Assembly: GCF_014695375.1 (NCBI RefSeq)
Contig: NZ_JACJOG010000027.1
Span: 1-64,000 of the forward strand
DNA: 64,000 nucleotides
Source of the DNA: Coleofasciculus sp. FACHB-T130
GTDB lineage: Bacteria > Cyanobacteriota > Cyanobacteriia > Cyanobacteriales > FACHB-T130
Direction: 5' to 3'
Program-made: the position numbers and the translations under genes
Shown here: piece after piece, positions 16,788 to 24,453 of the stretch
Position numbering within the stretch: position 1 is the stretch's first letter
Layout: each line of letters starts with the position of its first letter
Notes under the pieces: model-generated
What the model was told of the DNA's origin: nothing
The model's input: the letters and a program-made list of their open reading frames with translations, nothing else
Databases searched by the model: none

Positions 16788-18194
16788 TCAAACTTTCAAT
16801 AGCACTTTAACCACCGCTCCATCTCGAATCGTTACCCTATCTACCAGCGCTCGATAGATGGAGCGCTTTTCTGCAAGGAGAAGCGTTAGCCAGAAATCGG
16901 GATCGGAGAAATTTTCTAACAGATGGCGGTCGGCGTCGCCAGAACGAGCAGTGTTGTCGGCTTGGTAGACCAGATTATCTATCTGGGAGCGAATGCTTTC
17001 AATCGCCGTCTCAATCGTTTTTTCACTACCAAATCGCTCGACAACTTGCTCTAGCCCAAATAAGCGATCGCGCAAACTTTTCAATTCTTCCGATTCGGCG
17101 GGCTGAATAGTGCTGCTGGAATACGCAGCAATTTCCGCACTTCTTTGGATCAATCTTTGGACAACCTCTGCCTCAACAACGGTTTCTTTAATCATCTTCT
17201 TGGACGAGCAAATTCCGAGCGAGTAGCCTTGGCACTGGTAGTAGCTGCGGCAGCGGTCGCCGCCGTTAATATAGAATCCCTTGCCGCATTGGGCGCACCG
17301 AATCAGCCCGCTCAGCGGGTGGTGGGGCATGGTCGTGCCCCACCCTCGAACCGCACGAGCTGTAGCGATAATTTCTTCGATAACTCTCGCCTCCTCGTCG
17401 GACAACAGGCGCTCTTGGGGATGGGCATTGTAGATGATGAGGCGATTGGTGGCGCTTGCTTTTTCTCCGGGTTGGCGCTTGTAGTAGACGAGGTGCCCTT
17501 GCAGAACCGGGGAGCGAAGCCAGTCAGCCAATCCACGAACGCTGCGAGGATATTCTTTTCCGCAGCCCTCACGAACACGATCGCCATATTTTCGGTTGAG
17601 TTCTCGTAGCGTTCCGGTCAAGGTTCCAATTCTCAAAAACGCTTCAATAATTTCTCTGGCAATCTGGGCGTTCGTTTTGCCCGTGTCTCGATACACAGCC
17701 GCCGAGAGCCGGTGCCCGCCTTCTTTTACCGCTTCGTATCCAAAGGGTGCATTCACCGCCCGTTTTTGGTTTTTGAGGTGCTGCCATCCGTGTCGAGTGC
17801 GTTCCGAGAGCATATCCGCTTCAAACTCTGCCCAGATTGCCATTTGAGAAGCGAACGCTCTACCGCTAGCAGTGGAGAGGTCAACCGAGCCATCCAGGAC
17901 GCGAAGCGGGACACCAGAAGCGCGAAATTCATCCAAAGCTTTGCGACAGGATAAGAGACTGCGCCCCAAGCGATCAATACGTGTGACAATTACTTCGTCT
18001 GGTACGCGATCTCGTACCAGGTTCATGACTGCTTGAAAACTGGGGCGACTATCACGAGAGCCTGATTCTATGTCGCTGAAAATCTCCGTCGCCCCGGCAA
18101 GCTTCAATCGAGAGATTTGCTGCTCTAGGGCGTGCGTCTCCGCTTGTTCTCTAGAACTAACCCTTGCATAACCAATTTTTCTCATGTCCGACAT
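16788..18194 (-). CDS. XisF-like large serine recombinase
   Basis: 468 residues from 18194, or 465 from the second ATG at 18185. The catalytic domain has the nucleophile in YARVSS (S13), the conserved EIFSDIESGSRDSRPSF loop, VTRIDRLGRS and the helix SEFEAD-like segment WAEFEADM. The recombinase domain follows, then a zinc ribbon (CAQCGKGFYI, YQCQGY, GICSSK) and a coiled-coil C-terminus. The order is that of large serine integrases and of cyanobacterial XisF, which excises the fdxN element during heterocyst formation. It probably integrates and excises this element. No directionality factor was recognised. Its start codon overlaps that of the divergent GIY-YIG gene. Confidence 0.9.
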   Translation of the reverse strand: MSDMRKIGYARVSSREQAETHALEQQISRLKLAGATEIFSDIESGSRDSRPSFQAVMNLVRDRVPDEVIVTRIDRLGRSLLSCRKALDEFRASGVPLRVLDGSVDLSTASGRAFASQMAIWAEFEADMLSERTRHGWQHLKNQKRAVNAPFGYEAVKEGGHRLSAAVYRDTGKTNAQIAREIIEAFLRIGTLTGTLRELNRKYGDRVREGCGKEYPRSVRGLADWLRSPVLQGHLVYYKRQPGEKASATNRLIIYNAHPQERLLSDEEARVIEEIIATARAVRGWGTTMPHHPLSGLIRCAQCGKGFYINGGDRCRSYYQCQGYSLGICSSKKMIKETVVEAEVVQRLIQRSAEIAAYSSSTIQPAESEELKSLRDRLFGLEQVVERFGSEKTIETAIESIRSQIDNLVYQADNTARSGDADRHLLENFSDPDFWLTLLLAEKRSIYRALVDRVTIRDGAVVKVLLKV

Positions 18195-18858
18195 TGTACA
18201 GTCAAACCAGAATGTGCCCGTTGAACACCAAAATGTACCCGAAGGGCACCGGGGGCTGCACGACTTTTTGTATAGCTCCGACGACGAACACGCTGCCCCT
18301 GAGATAGCGACTCCTGTCGATCTCGAAAACGATGGAACTGAAGTGCTACCGCTTCAGAGTTGGTGCGATCGCGTCCAGAATGCGAAAATTGCTGGGGTGT
18401 ACGCTGTGTTAGATACCCAATACCAGACGCAATATATCGGCTACTCGCGGAATGTACTGCTTTCCCTGAATGGTCATGTCGCTCAAAATGGGAGAGAAAC
18501 TTGCGCGTTTGTGCGGGTGCAGGCGTTCAAGTTCCCGAAACGCACGGACATGGAAAATTTGCGAGAGGCGTGGATTTCCGAACTCGGCAGCGTTCCGCCT
18601 GGTAACGCTGAGGTCAGTGAGATGTGGGCTAGCACGGTGGGCGAAGTTGCAAAAGCAGCCATGTCGCCCGAAGAGCGCAACGCCTATGAGGAGAAAAAGC
18701 TCAAACTTCGCAAGGCGATGGCAGATAGCACGCTCACTAAGGATCTTGCAGATGCCGAGGAAAGTGATGCCGAGAGGCAGCAAAAGCTAGAAGCGGCAGT
18801 GAATAACGACGACTGGAGTGCTGTCATCGAGGGACAGACGCGGGAAACTCATTCGTAA
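18184..18858 (+). CDS. GIY-YIG domain protein
   Basis: 224 residues. A Gly/Asn-rich, probably disordered N-terminus (about 1-65) precedes a GIY-YIG-type fold: AGVYAVLDTQYQTQYIGYSRNV, then helices and strands to about 145 with EAWISELGSVPPGN. A charged helical tail follows. Related cyanobacterial proteins are widespread chromosomal genes of unknown role; nuclease activity is not assured, because only the tyrosine strand motif (VYAV, YIGYSR) is clear. The start overlaps the recombinase start in the opposite direction, so its promoter must lie inside element sequence. An alternative is that the N-terminus was remodelled by insertion. Confidence 0.75.
   Translation: MSDIVQSNQNVPVEHQNVPEGHRGLHDFLYSSDDEHAAPEIATPVDLENDGTEVLPLQSWCDRVQNAKIAGVYAVLDTQYQTQYIGYSRNVLLSLNGHVAQNGRETCAFVRVQAFKFPKRTDMENLREAWISELGSVPPGNAEVSEMWASTVGEVAKAAMSPEERNAYEEKKLKLRKAMADSTLTKDLADAEESDAERQQKLEAAVNNDDWSAVIEGQTRETHS
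18208..18249 (+). repeat. Two 21-base direct repeats at the recombinase border
   Basis: Two adjacent 21-base units sharing 15 of 21 positions encode QNVPVEH and QNVPEGH in the GIY-YIG frame. They lie within 60 bases of the recombinase start, where an attachment site is expected. Whether they are att half sites or just a protein repeat is unresolved. Confidence 0.4.
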
Positions 18859-18861
18859 TTG

Positions 18862-18894
18862 TGAAAAAACACCCAAATGTCTTCATTTGGGTGT
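18862..18894 (-). terminator. Terminator between GIY-YIG gene and secreted-protein cluster
   Basis: An 11-base perfect stem (ACACCCAAATG with CATTTGGGTGT) and a four-base loop, followed on the minus strand by six T. It terminates the minus-strand secreted-protein gene and may also stop transcripts from the plus side. Confidence 0.85.
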
Positions 18895-18941
18895 GAAAAG
18901 GCAGGGATTCAATCAAAATTAAAAAGCCATCAGGTAAAAAA

Positions 18942-19379
18942 TTAGGAATCGATAATTTTGACTACCCTTTCGATAGAACGTCTGCCATTAGGCAAGGTAA
19001 TAATTAACTGATTCGTATTCAAATTTAGAGTATAAGTGTACCGACCGTTTTTGGCGACATAAACATTCCTCTTTGGAGAAGAAACAGGGAGAAGAATGCT
19101 ACCTTTGCCATTCTTCGCACGACCCACGTAGAAGGTGCCTTTGCGAGTGTAACAAATCCCTACATAATGATTGGTTGTTTCGACAGAGAAACCTTCTGCG
19201 ATGTCGTTGATGCAATCGTTAGAAGCAGCTACTTGGATTGGGCGATCGCTTACACCGGAAGCACTTTTTGTAAGTTCTGCTGCTTGTACTGTTGGTGCTA
19301 AGAATAATAATGCTCCCGCGCTTGCTAAAGCGAGTTTCAATGCTTGTTTGCCATTCAATCCAAGTTTCACAGATGCCAT
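18942..19379 (-). CDS. Secreted paralogue 1
   Basis: 145 residues. A signal peptide (about 1-33, KQALKLALASAGALLFLAPTVQA with an AxA cleavage site) precedes a small mature domain with two Cys and the motifs FYVGRAKNG, RNVYVAKNG and LPNGRRSIER. The same motifs occur in the gene at 19540-20019, so the two are tandem paralogues. Predicted beta-rich and exported to the periplasm or beyond. Function unknown. An AAGGAAGA ribosome site precedes the ATG. Confidence 0.7.
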   Translation of the reverse strand: MASVKLGLNGKQALKLALASAGALLFLAPTVQAAELTKSASGVSDRPIQVAASNDCINDIAEGFSVETTNHYVGICYTRKGTFYVGRAKNGKGSILLPVSSPKRNVYVAKNGRYTYTLNLNTNQLIITLPNGRRSIERVVKIIDS

Positions 19380-19539
19380 TTCATTTTCTTCCTTTGACAG
19401 AGCGTAATCAAGTGACTAATTGTTTTGTTTAAGGATTAGCTGAAAAAATGAATTTTTGTACTAGAACTAAAAGCTGAACACCCACTATTATGCCTGAAAC
19501 AAAACTAACAACTAAATAGTGAGAGTTGCTGCTATAGTA

Positions 19540-20019
19540 TTACTCCAAACTATTAATTAACTTTTCAATAGAACGTCTGCCATTTGGGAGCTTAATAACG
19601 AGCTGACTCTTACTCATGTCCACCGTGTAAGTGTACGGACCGTTTTTAGCCGTAAATACATTACGGTTGTAAGAAGTAAGAGGAACAGTTATACCACCAC
19701 GCCCATTCTTGGCATAACCGACATAAGTGTGGGGATTATCTCCGCCGCAAATATACACTAAGTAGTTTTTCGTTTCAGCAGCAACGAAAGTACTTTCATC
19801 CCTATGACAACCCACCTCTGTTTGAGCTAGTTCCATAGAGTGGGAAGTCGATAAAGTTTGAGATGCAGGTTGCTGAGAAGTGAAAGCAACCTTCTCGGCA
19901 CTTTTTTCAGTTAGTTGTACAGCACCTACTGAAGGTGCTAAGAATAATAATGCTCCTGTGCCCGCTAAAGCTAATTTCAAAGCCTGTTTGCAATTGAATT
20001 CAGGTTTAGTAAATACCAT
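19540..20019 (-). CDS. Secreted paralogue 2
   Basis: 159 residues from the ATG at 20019, chosen because AAGG lies at the right distance and the signal peptide (KQALKLALAGTGALLFLAPSVGA) starts just after; a longer frame would bury it. The mature part repeats the paralogue pattern: TYVGYAKNGRGG, RNVFTAKNG and LPNGRRSIEKL. Two Cys are present (GCHRD, YICGG). It resembles 18942-19379 over most of its length and likely arose by duplication. Function unknown. Confidence 0.7.
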   Translation of the reverse strand: MVFTKPEFNCKQALKLALAGTGALLFLAPSVGAVQLTEKSAEKVAFTSQQPASQTLSTSHSMELAQTEVGCHRDESTFVAAETKNYLVYICGGDNPHTYVGYAKNGRGGITVPLTSYNRNVFTAKNGPYTYTVDMSKSQLVIKLPNGRRSIEKLINSLE

Positions 20020-20181
20020 GATTTGACCTTCTTTGTAAGATAATAACCGTAAGATTACGGTTGTTTTTTTGGGAACTATCTGTTTGTCGATAGTTTCATC
20101 TTCAGAAGGGCGCAAGGCATTTCCAGAAATCCTAGAAATCTTTTGCGAGTAAACTAGGCAGGAAGTAATAAAACTTTATTT

Positions 20182-20370
20182 TTAGCCTTCGTATTCGCTA
20201 TCGATTTCAATGTCAAGGGTTTCTTCATCAAATCGGATGTAGAGAATATTTGGGCGACAGCAAACTTGGCAATCTTCAATATACGACTGCTGACCCCCAG
20301 CACTCAGGTCAACAAATGTAACATTTGGTTCGCCGCAATAGGCACAAAAATACTCAGATGTTGATTGCAT
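20182..20370 (-). CDS. CPXCG-type cysteine-rich protein
   Basis: 62 residues with two paired Cys motifs (CAYCGEPN and CQVCCRPN) separated by a TFVDLSAGGQQSYIED stretch, and an acidic C-terminus. This is the small cysteine-rich CPXCG family, probably zinc-binding and of unknown role. GAGGA precedes the ATG. It lies between secreted paralogues but lacks a signal peptide, so its placement in the cluster may be incidental. Confidence 0.75.
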   Translation of the reverse strand: MQSTSEYFCAYCGEPNVTFVDLSAGGQQSYIEDCQVCCRPNILYIRFDEETLDIEIDSEYEG

Positions 20371-20393
20371 TTAATTTATTCCTCTAATCATCG

Positions 20394-20849
20394 TTATTGA
20401 GTCCATCGCAACACTCTTTCATTAACGATGGTTTGATTCCCTTGAATAATGCGTAGCTGGCTTTGGGTAAGAATGTGACGGGTATTGCCTTGAACAGCTA
20501 CAAACTGTTCGCTACTGTTACTGGGAACCGTTGCATTAACAGTGTTTTGGGTTCCATTTTTGGCACCCCCAACATAGACTAAAGTACCTCCCTTAGCCAT
20601 ACAGATATGGGCGAAATAATTTCTAGTTTCAGCAGCACGGTATAAAGATGTATTCGGTGGGCAGCGGGTGTTCAGAAGTTGAGCAAGTTCAATCGAATTG
20701 GAAGTTGATAAGGGTTGAACCTGGAGAATTTCTGCTGAGTTTTGCAGGGAAAATTCAAAGCGATCGCTCTCGGCACTCTGTTCTCCAGCGTACACCGAAG
20801 AGGTCAGGAATAAAAATGCTCCTACGCCCGCCAAAGCTTGTTTTAACAT
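20394..20849 (-). CDS. Secreted paralogue 3, divergent
   Basis: 151 residues. The signal peptide (LKQALAGVGAFLFLTSSVYA) is close to those of the neighbours. The mature part has two Cys (TRCPPN, HICMAKGG), LVYVGGAKNGTQN and a C-terminal NQTIVNERVLRW that parallels the paralogues weakly. AAGGA precedes the ATG by a good spacing. It looks like an older, more diverged member of the same family. Confidence 0.6.
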   Translation of the reverse strand: MLKQALAGVGAFLFLTSSVYAGEQSAESDRFEFSLQNSAEILQVQPLSTSNSIELAQLLNTRCPPNTSLYRAAETRNYFAHICMAKGGTLVYVGGAKNGTQNTVNATVPSNSSEQFVAVQGNTRHILTQSQLRIIQGNQTIVNERVLRWTQ

Positions 20850-20943
20850 CTGCTTATCCTTGGTTGCTTGCTCTATTCAATTTATAAAAAAAGATCCCCA
20901 CCAGTACAGCGTCCGGCGGGGGAAAATCTGATAAATTGAACGA

Positions 20944-21411
20944 TTATTTAATTCCCACTTGCATTCTGTAACTGGCGTTTCCTCTAGTCCCGCCAACAAC
21001 GATCTTATAGTCCCCGGTTCTAGGCAATGTGCCGCTCCAACTAGTTGCCTCTCGTGCAATAATTCGCCCATTCGGAGCTACGATATCAAAAACAGCGTTC
21101 TCTTCAAGGGAGGTAATGCCGATCGTCATTTTCTGGCGTACCTTGGCACCCAGCAGATAAATATCTCTCGTTCCTCGCACGACCGAGTATTCTACAACTG
21201 CTGAGCTTTTCCCTTTTGCAAATCGAACCCGCTGGGTGCGACCTTGCGGTTGAGCTGCCAAAACAGTTGGTTCAACTGCCGCAGCACCTGTGGAAGTTAC
21301 GGTTTTGGCGATCGCTTCTACAGAGGGAATCAAGCACAAAAGCGCTCCTGCACCTACTAGAGTGAGTTTAAAAGCAAATTTACGATTAAATTGAGGTTTT
21401 ACGAATACCAT
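20944..21411 (-). CDS. Secreted protein with family signal peptide and PPC-like domain
   Basis: 155 residues. The N-terminus (RKFAFKLTLVGAGALLCLIPSVEA) matches the cluster's signal peptides, but the mature domain differs: VRGTRDIYLLGAKVRQKM, FDIVAPNGRII and SGTLPRTGDYKIVVGGTRGNASYRM. This resembles the bacterial pre-peptidase C-terminal fold, which often packs beside exported enzymes. No catalytic residues are evident. The shared leader with an unrelated body suggests domain exchange within the cluster. Confidence 0.6.
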   Translation of the reverse strand: MVFVKPQFNRKFAFKLTLVGAGALLCLIPSVEAIAKTVTSTGAAAVEPTVLAAQPQGRTQRVRFAKGKSSAVVEYSVVRGTRDIYLLGAKVRQKMTIGITSLEENAVFDIVAPNGRIIAREATSWSGTLPRTGDYKIVVGGTRGNASYRMQVGIK

Positions 21412-21551
21412 CTGTTAGCCTGCCTTGGGAGAATAAAACTCTTCTTAGAGTCTCACTGGACTTTCTAACAACTACATCTGTGCGATCGCTGTTTTCATAA
21501 AATGCCAGAATCGGCTTATCCGTGTTTTTACGGTCGTAATCACCCCGTAGG

Positions 21552-23183
21552 CTAGGTTAAGCAGGGTGAAGCCTCCCGAAAATGAGCCTTAGCGTCGGCT
21601 AGATGCTTCTGGAGGGTTGCGACTGGTAATGGCCCTTGCAAGTGGTTCCAAGGCAAAACTTGATCTAACGACCAACTGGCGTGGATGTAGGAATCGAGAT
21701 CCGGCAGTTGTCCTCGCAGTTCTTTAAAGGCACGGCGGTAGCTGCCTAGAGAGTCGCCGTAGTGTCGTGTCAGTTCTAGAAGATGGGAAAGTCGGCGATC
21801 GCCTCTCGATATTAAAGCTTGGATTGCTGACCAATTATAGCTTTCCGGTCGAAACTCAATGCCTTCGCGGCGCAATTGCTTCTCTAAACTTTTCAGCCGC
21901 TTTTCGGCGTCCCGATTCACTCCAAACCACTGAAACGGTGTATGAGCTTTAGGGACAAAAGTGCTGCATCCGAGTGTCAAGCGTAACCCAGGTGCGGCTT
22001 TTTTGAGCGATCGCATCATCGCCACAGTTGCTTCTAAATCTTCGGGTTCCTCCCCCGGAACTCCCACCATTCCATAGAGTTTGAGGTTGCTTAATCCACC
22101 TGCTTTGGCATTGATTGCAGCTTGGATGATTTCTTCATTCGTCAGCTTTTTATTGATAATCTGCCGCAATCGTTCCGAACCGCTTTCTACGGCAATGGTG
22201 AGCGATCGCGTGTCTCGTTTTGCTAAAGTTTGAGCTAGCTGTACCGTCACCGTATTCGTCCGCACCGAAGCAATGCTGAGGCGGACATCGTCGTACTTTG
22301 GCTGGCTCAAATAATCCAGTAGGGTTTCAAACTCTGGGTGTTGCGTAACAGACGCCCCCAATAATCCCAGCCGATTCGTCACCGCCAATCCCCGATCGAT
22401 GGCTGGAATCAGCGAAGTTTCCAAACTCGCTGTCCGAAACGGCAATGTTAGATAACTCGCCAAACAGAAGCGGCACATTTCCGGGCAACTCCGTACCACT
22501 TCCACCATATAAATATTTTCCCACGCCGCCTTCTCTGTCACCACAGTGGAAGCGGAAAGCGTATTTCCCCGATAGGTTTGCTTTTCAATGACGGCGGGAA
22601 TCTCCGCATCTACGGGCAAAATTGACTGGATCGAGCCATCCGGCGAGTGATATTCAACTTGATACAAACTAGGAATATAGATTCCTGGTACTTGCGCCAA
22701 ACGCCTTAGTTGAGCTTGTCGGGTAGCGTTTCTAACTTCTTTATACGTATCAATAAAATTGCCGAGTAGATTTTCACCATCTCCCAGCAAAATGACATCA
22801 AAAAAGTCAGCAAAAGGTTCTGGATTGGCAGTTAATACGGGTCCTCCTCCAAATACGAGGGGATGATTGTCATCACGCGCAGATGCTCGATTCGGAATCT
22901 CTAGCAATTCCAACAAATTGAGGATATTGACATAATCCAATTCCCAAGAAAGGGAAAATCCGACTAATTCAGGCGATCGCAGCCGCGGCTCATGAGTATC
23001 TGTAAATAGGCGGCTGACTTCAAGATCGGAGCGCATTGCCAAAGACGCCCACACCACTTGATAGCCTAGGCTAGTGATGCCAACGCTGTACTCATTCGGG
23101 AAGGCAAATATAGTTCGGATGGCGTCGGTGTCAGGCGTCGCGGGTGTAAATAAAAGACGTTCTGCGGCAAAAACTCCAGACAT
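21552..23183 (-). CDS. B12-binding radical SAM protein
   Basis: 543 residues from the ATG at 23183; a TTG nine bases upstream is also open. A Rossmann-like N-terminal half (about 20-190) with FGGGPVLTANPEPFADFFDVILLGDGE fits a cobalamin-binding domain. The radical SAM core follows with the cluster motif CPEMCRFC (about residue 235), IAVESGSERLRQII and GMVGVPGEEPEDLE. The C-terminal part contains CSTFVPKAHTPFQW. Substrate unknown; similar proteins are conserved in cyanobacteria. It is followed by a small sugar transporter on the same strand. Confidence 0.85.
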   Translation of the reverse strand: MSGVFAAERLLFTPATPDTDAIRTIFAFPNEYSVGITSLGYQVVWASLAMRSDLEVSRLFTDTHEPRLRSPELVGFSLSWELDYVNILNLLELLEIPNRASARDDNHPLVFGGGPVLTANPEPFADFFDVILLGDGENLLGNFIDTYKEVRNATRQAQLRRLAQVPGIYIPSLYQVEYHSPDGSIQSILPVDAEIPAVIEKQTYRGNTLSASTVVTEKAAWENIYMVEVVRSCPEMCRFCLASYLTLPFRTASLETSLIPAIDRGLAVTNRLGLLGASVTQHPEFETLLDYLSQPKYDDVRLSIASVRTNTVTVQLAQTLAKRDTRSLTIAVESGSERLRQIINKKLTNEEIIQAAINAKAGGLSNLKLYGMVGVPGEEPEDLEATVAMMRSLKKAAPGLRLTLGCSTFVPKAHTPFQWFGVNRDAEKRLKSLEKQLRREGIEFRPESYNWSAIQALISRGDRRLSHLLELTRHYGDSLGSYRRAFKELRGQLPDLDSYIHASWSLDQVLPWNHLQGPLPVATLQKHLADAKAHFREASPCLT

Positions 23184-23213
23184 CACAGGCAAGTAAAACC
23201 TTAAAAGATTATC

Positions 23214-23468
23214 CTATTCATATTTAATTTTAAGCGATAAAATTATCAGATTAAAAATTAAGGTTAACAAGTTGGCAGCAATAACCGGAAAAGATTGAAT
23301 GTAAAAACCGTACACCAACCACAAAAACACTCCCGAACAGAAAATAATCAACATTTCCAGGGAAACATCTTTGGCTGATTTTGTTTGCCATACTTTAAAC
23401 AATTGAGGCAAAAAAGCTACAGTGGTCAAAGTTGCCGCCAAAAATCCCAAACCCGTCACAAAATCCAT
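23214..23468 (-). CDS. SemiSWEET-type transporter
   Basis: 84 residues with three membrane helices. The first contains the PQ-loop motif (TVAFLPQLFKVWQTKSAKDVS), the second FCSGVFLWLVYGF, and the third NLLTLIFNLIILSLK. SemiSWEETs dimerise to move sugars down a gradient. Length and motif order match the family well. The substrate is unknown. It lies 30 bases upstream of the radical SAM gene and may share its promoter. Confidence 0.85.
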   Translation of the reverse strand: MDFVTGLGFLAATLTTVAFLPQLFKVWQTKSAKDVSLEMLIIFCSGVFLWLVYGFYIQSFPVIAANLLTLIFNLIILSLKIKYE

Positions 23469-23544
23469 GCTACTGCCAATTGATTTGCAAAAAAAATTAT
23501 AGATAAGATTTAACTATAGCAGTCCTATATGATTCGTGAATGCG

Positions 23545-23577
23545 AGAACCCCGACTTCTTTAAGAAGTCGGGGTTCT
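23545..23577. repeat. Perfect 16-base-arm palindrome
   Basis: AGAACCCCGACTTCTT is followed by one base and its exact reverse complement. The same kind of 'CCCCGACTTCTT' palindrome is common in cyanobacterial intergenic DNA, and it may act as a bidirectional terminator between the divergent neighbours. Confidence 0.8.
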
Positions 23578-23622
23578 GAAGTGATTTGTAATCTCTCTTC
23601 TTTCTCTTTCTTCGCGTCCTAT

Positions 23623-23682
23623 AGCGCTAACGCGCATCCGCGCCGCTTCGCGAACGCTAAGGCGTCTAAGCGCTAACGCGCA
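23623..23682. repeat. Two copies of AGCGCTAACGCGCA with palindromic spacer
   Basis: The 14-base unit occurs at 23623-23636 and 23669-23682, with a GC-rich, partly self-complementary spacer (GCGCCGCTTCGCGAACGC). It looks like a MITE-like or dispersed short repeat. No coding frame is present. Confidence 0.65.
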
Positions 23683-23753
23683 GGCTCCGCCAATGCGGTT
23701 CGTTAATAGAGATTGTGTTCAATGAATCTCAAATCCGGAATTGACTAGAAAAC

Positions 23754-23779
23754 AATAAGCCTGCGTCCGCAGGCTTATT
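23754..23779 (-). terminator. Hairpin downstream of the site-2 protease gene
   Basis: AATAAGCCTGCG pairs with CGCAGGCTTATT around two bases. On the minus strand it is followed by TGTTTTC. It lies 45 bases past the stop of the protease gene, so termination is plausible. Confidence 0.6.
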
Positions 23780-23823
23780 CTGTATAGACGCAGACTAAAG
23801 TCTGATGGAAGCAGTGCATCCAT

Positions 23824-24453
23824 CTAAAATACAACTTGGCATCCCTGCATTGAGGGAACAACCGCACAGATGACTGCATTCGCGATAAAACCCAGACCTA
23901 AAGAAAAACCACTAACCAAGAGGATTGTTAAAGCTAATAATCCAAAAGGGCTACTTTCTAAAGGTTTTAATGACGGGAAAAATTCACTGAATACATGAAA
24001 CCCATCCAGAGGAGGAATAGGCAGCATATTAAAGAGAAACAAGCTCAAATTGATAGACGCACCCAGGTAGAGAAATTCAGAACTCAGAATTTTTGTCGAG
24101 AACAAACTGAAATCCAATTTTAGAATTAAAAGAAACAGAATGCCCAAGCCTAGATTTAATAAAGGGCCAGCGATAGAAACCAAAATATTGCTAATTTTCT
24201 TATGGCGAAAGCGTGCGGGATTGATAGGCATTTGTCCCCACGCCATACCAGCAATGCAAAGAAAAATAATTGACTCCCATCCCATGTGAATCACTGGATT
24301 CAAGGTCATGTGTCCGCTTTTTTTGGGGGTGTCATCACCTTGACTTAAAGCAGCTATACCATGAGCGAGTTCGTGTAGCGTCACTGAAGCCACAACAAGG
24401 ATGATAATTCTTAGAAAGAGTATAGTATCGGTCAGAATTGTTTCAATTAACAT
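23824..24453 (-). CDS. Site-2 protease family (M50-like) membrane metalloprotease
   Basis: 209 residues from the ATG at 24453, preferred because GAGGT lies seven bases upstream; a TTG-started frame would add 34 residues. The active-site motif HELAHG is followed by a GxxxxxxxGHMTLNPVIHMG segment, and the second ligand motif LPIPPLDGFHV lies in a later helix. There are five or six hydrophobic segments. Enzymes of this family cleave membrane proteins, often anti-sigma factors. No partner gene is evident nearby. The motifs are intact, so activity is plausible. Confidence 0.85.
   Translation of the reverse strand: MLIETILTDTILFLRIIILVVASVTLHELAHGIAALSQGDDTPKKSGHMTLNPVIHMGWESIIFLCIAGMAWGQMPINPARFRHKKISNILVSIAGPLLNLGLGILFLLILKLDFSLFSTKILSSEFLYLGASINLSLFLFNMLPIPPLDGFHVFSEFFPSLKPLESSPFGLLALTILLVSGFSLGLGFIANAVICAVVPSMQGCQVVF

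Larger units (their letters stand above)
837..18194. mobile_element. Integrated element with recombinase, ParM, FtsK-like pump and tape-measure gene
   Basis: The block combines a serine recombinase at its right end, a HTH regulator, a ParM-like segregation pair, an FtsK-like translocase with small membrane proteins and a giant tape-measure-like gene. Nearly all genes lie on the minus strand with short gaps or overlaps, and most products are small and of unknown family. This is seen directly. Calling it an integrative plasmid, phage-plasmid or conjugative element is inference. The right edge is placed at the recombinase 5' end, where serine integrases usually abut their att site. The left edge is not visible and may lie beyond the window, because the dGTPase and 73-residue gene could be either cargo or chromosome. 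No attL/attR pair was identified. Confidence 0.6.
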
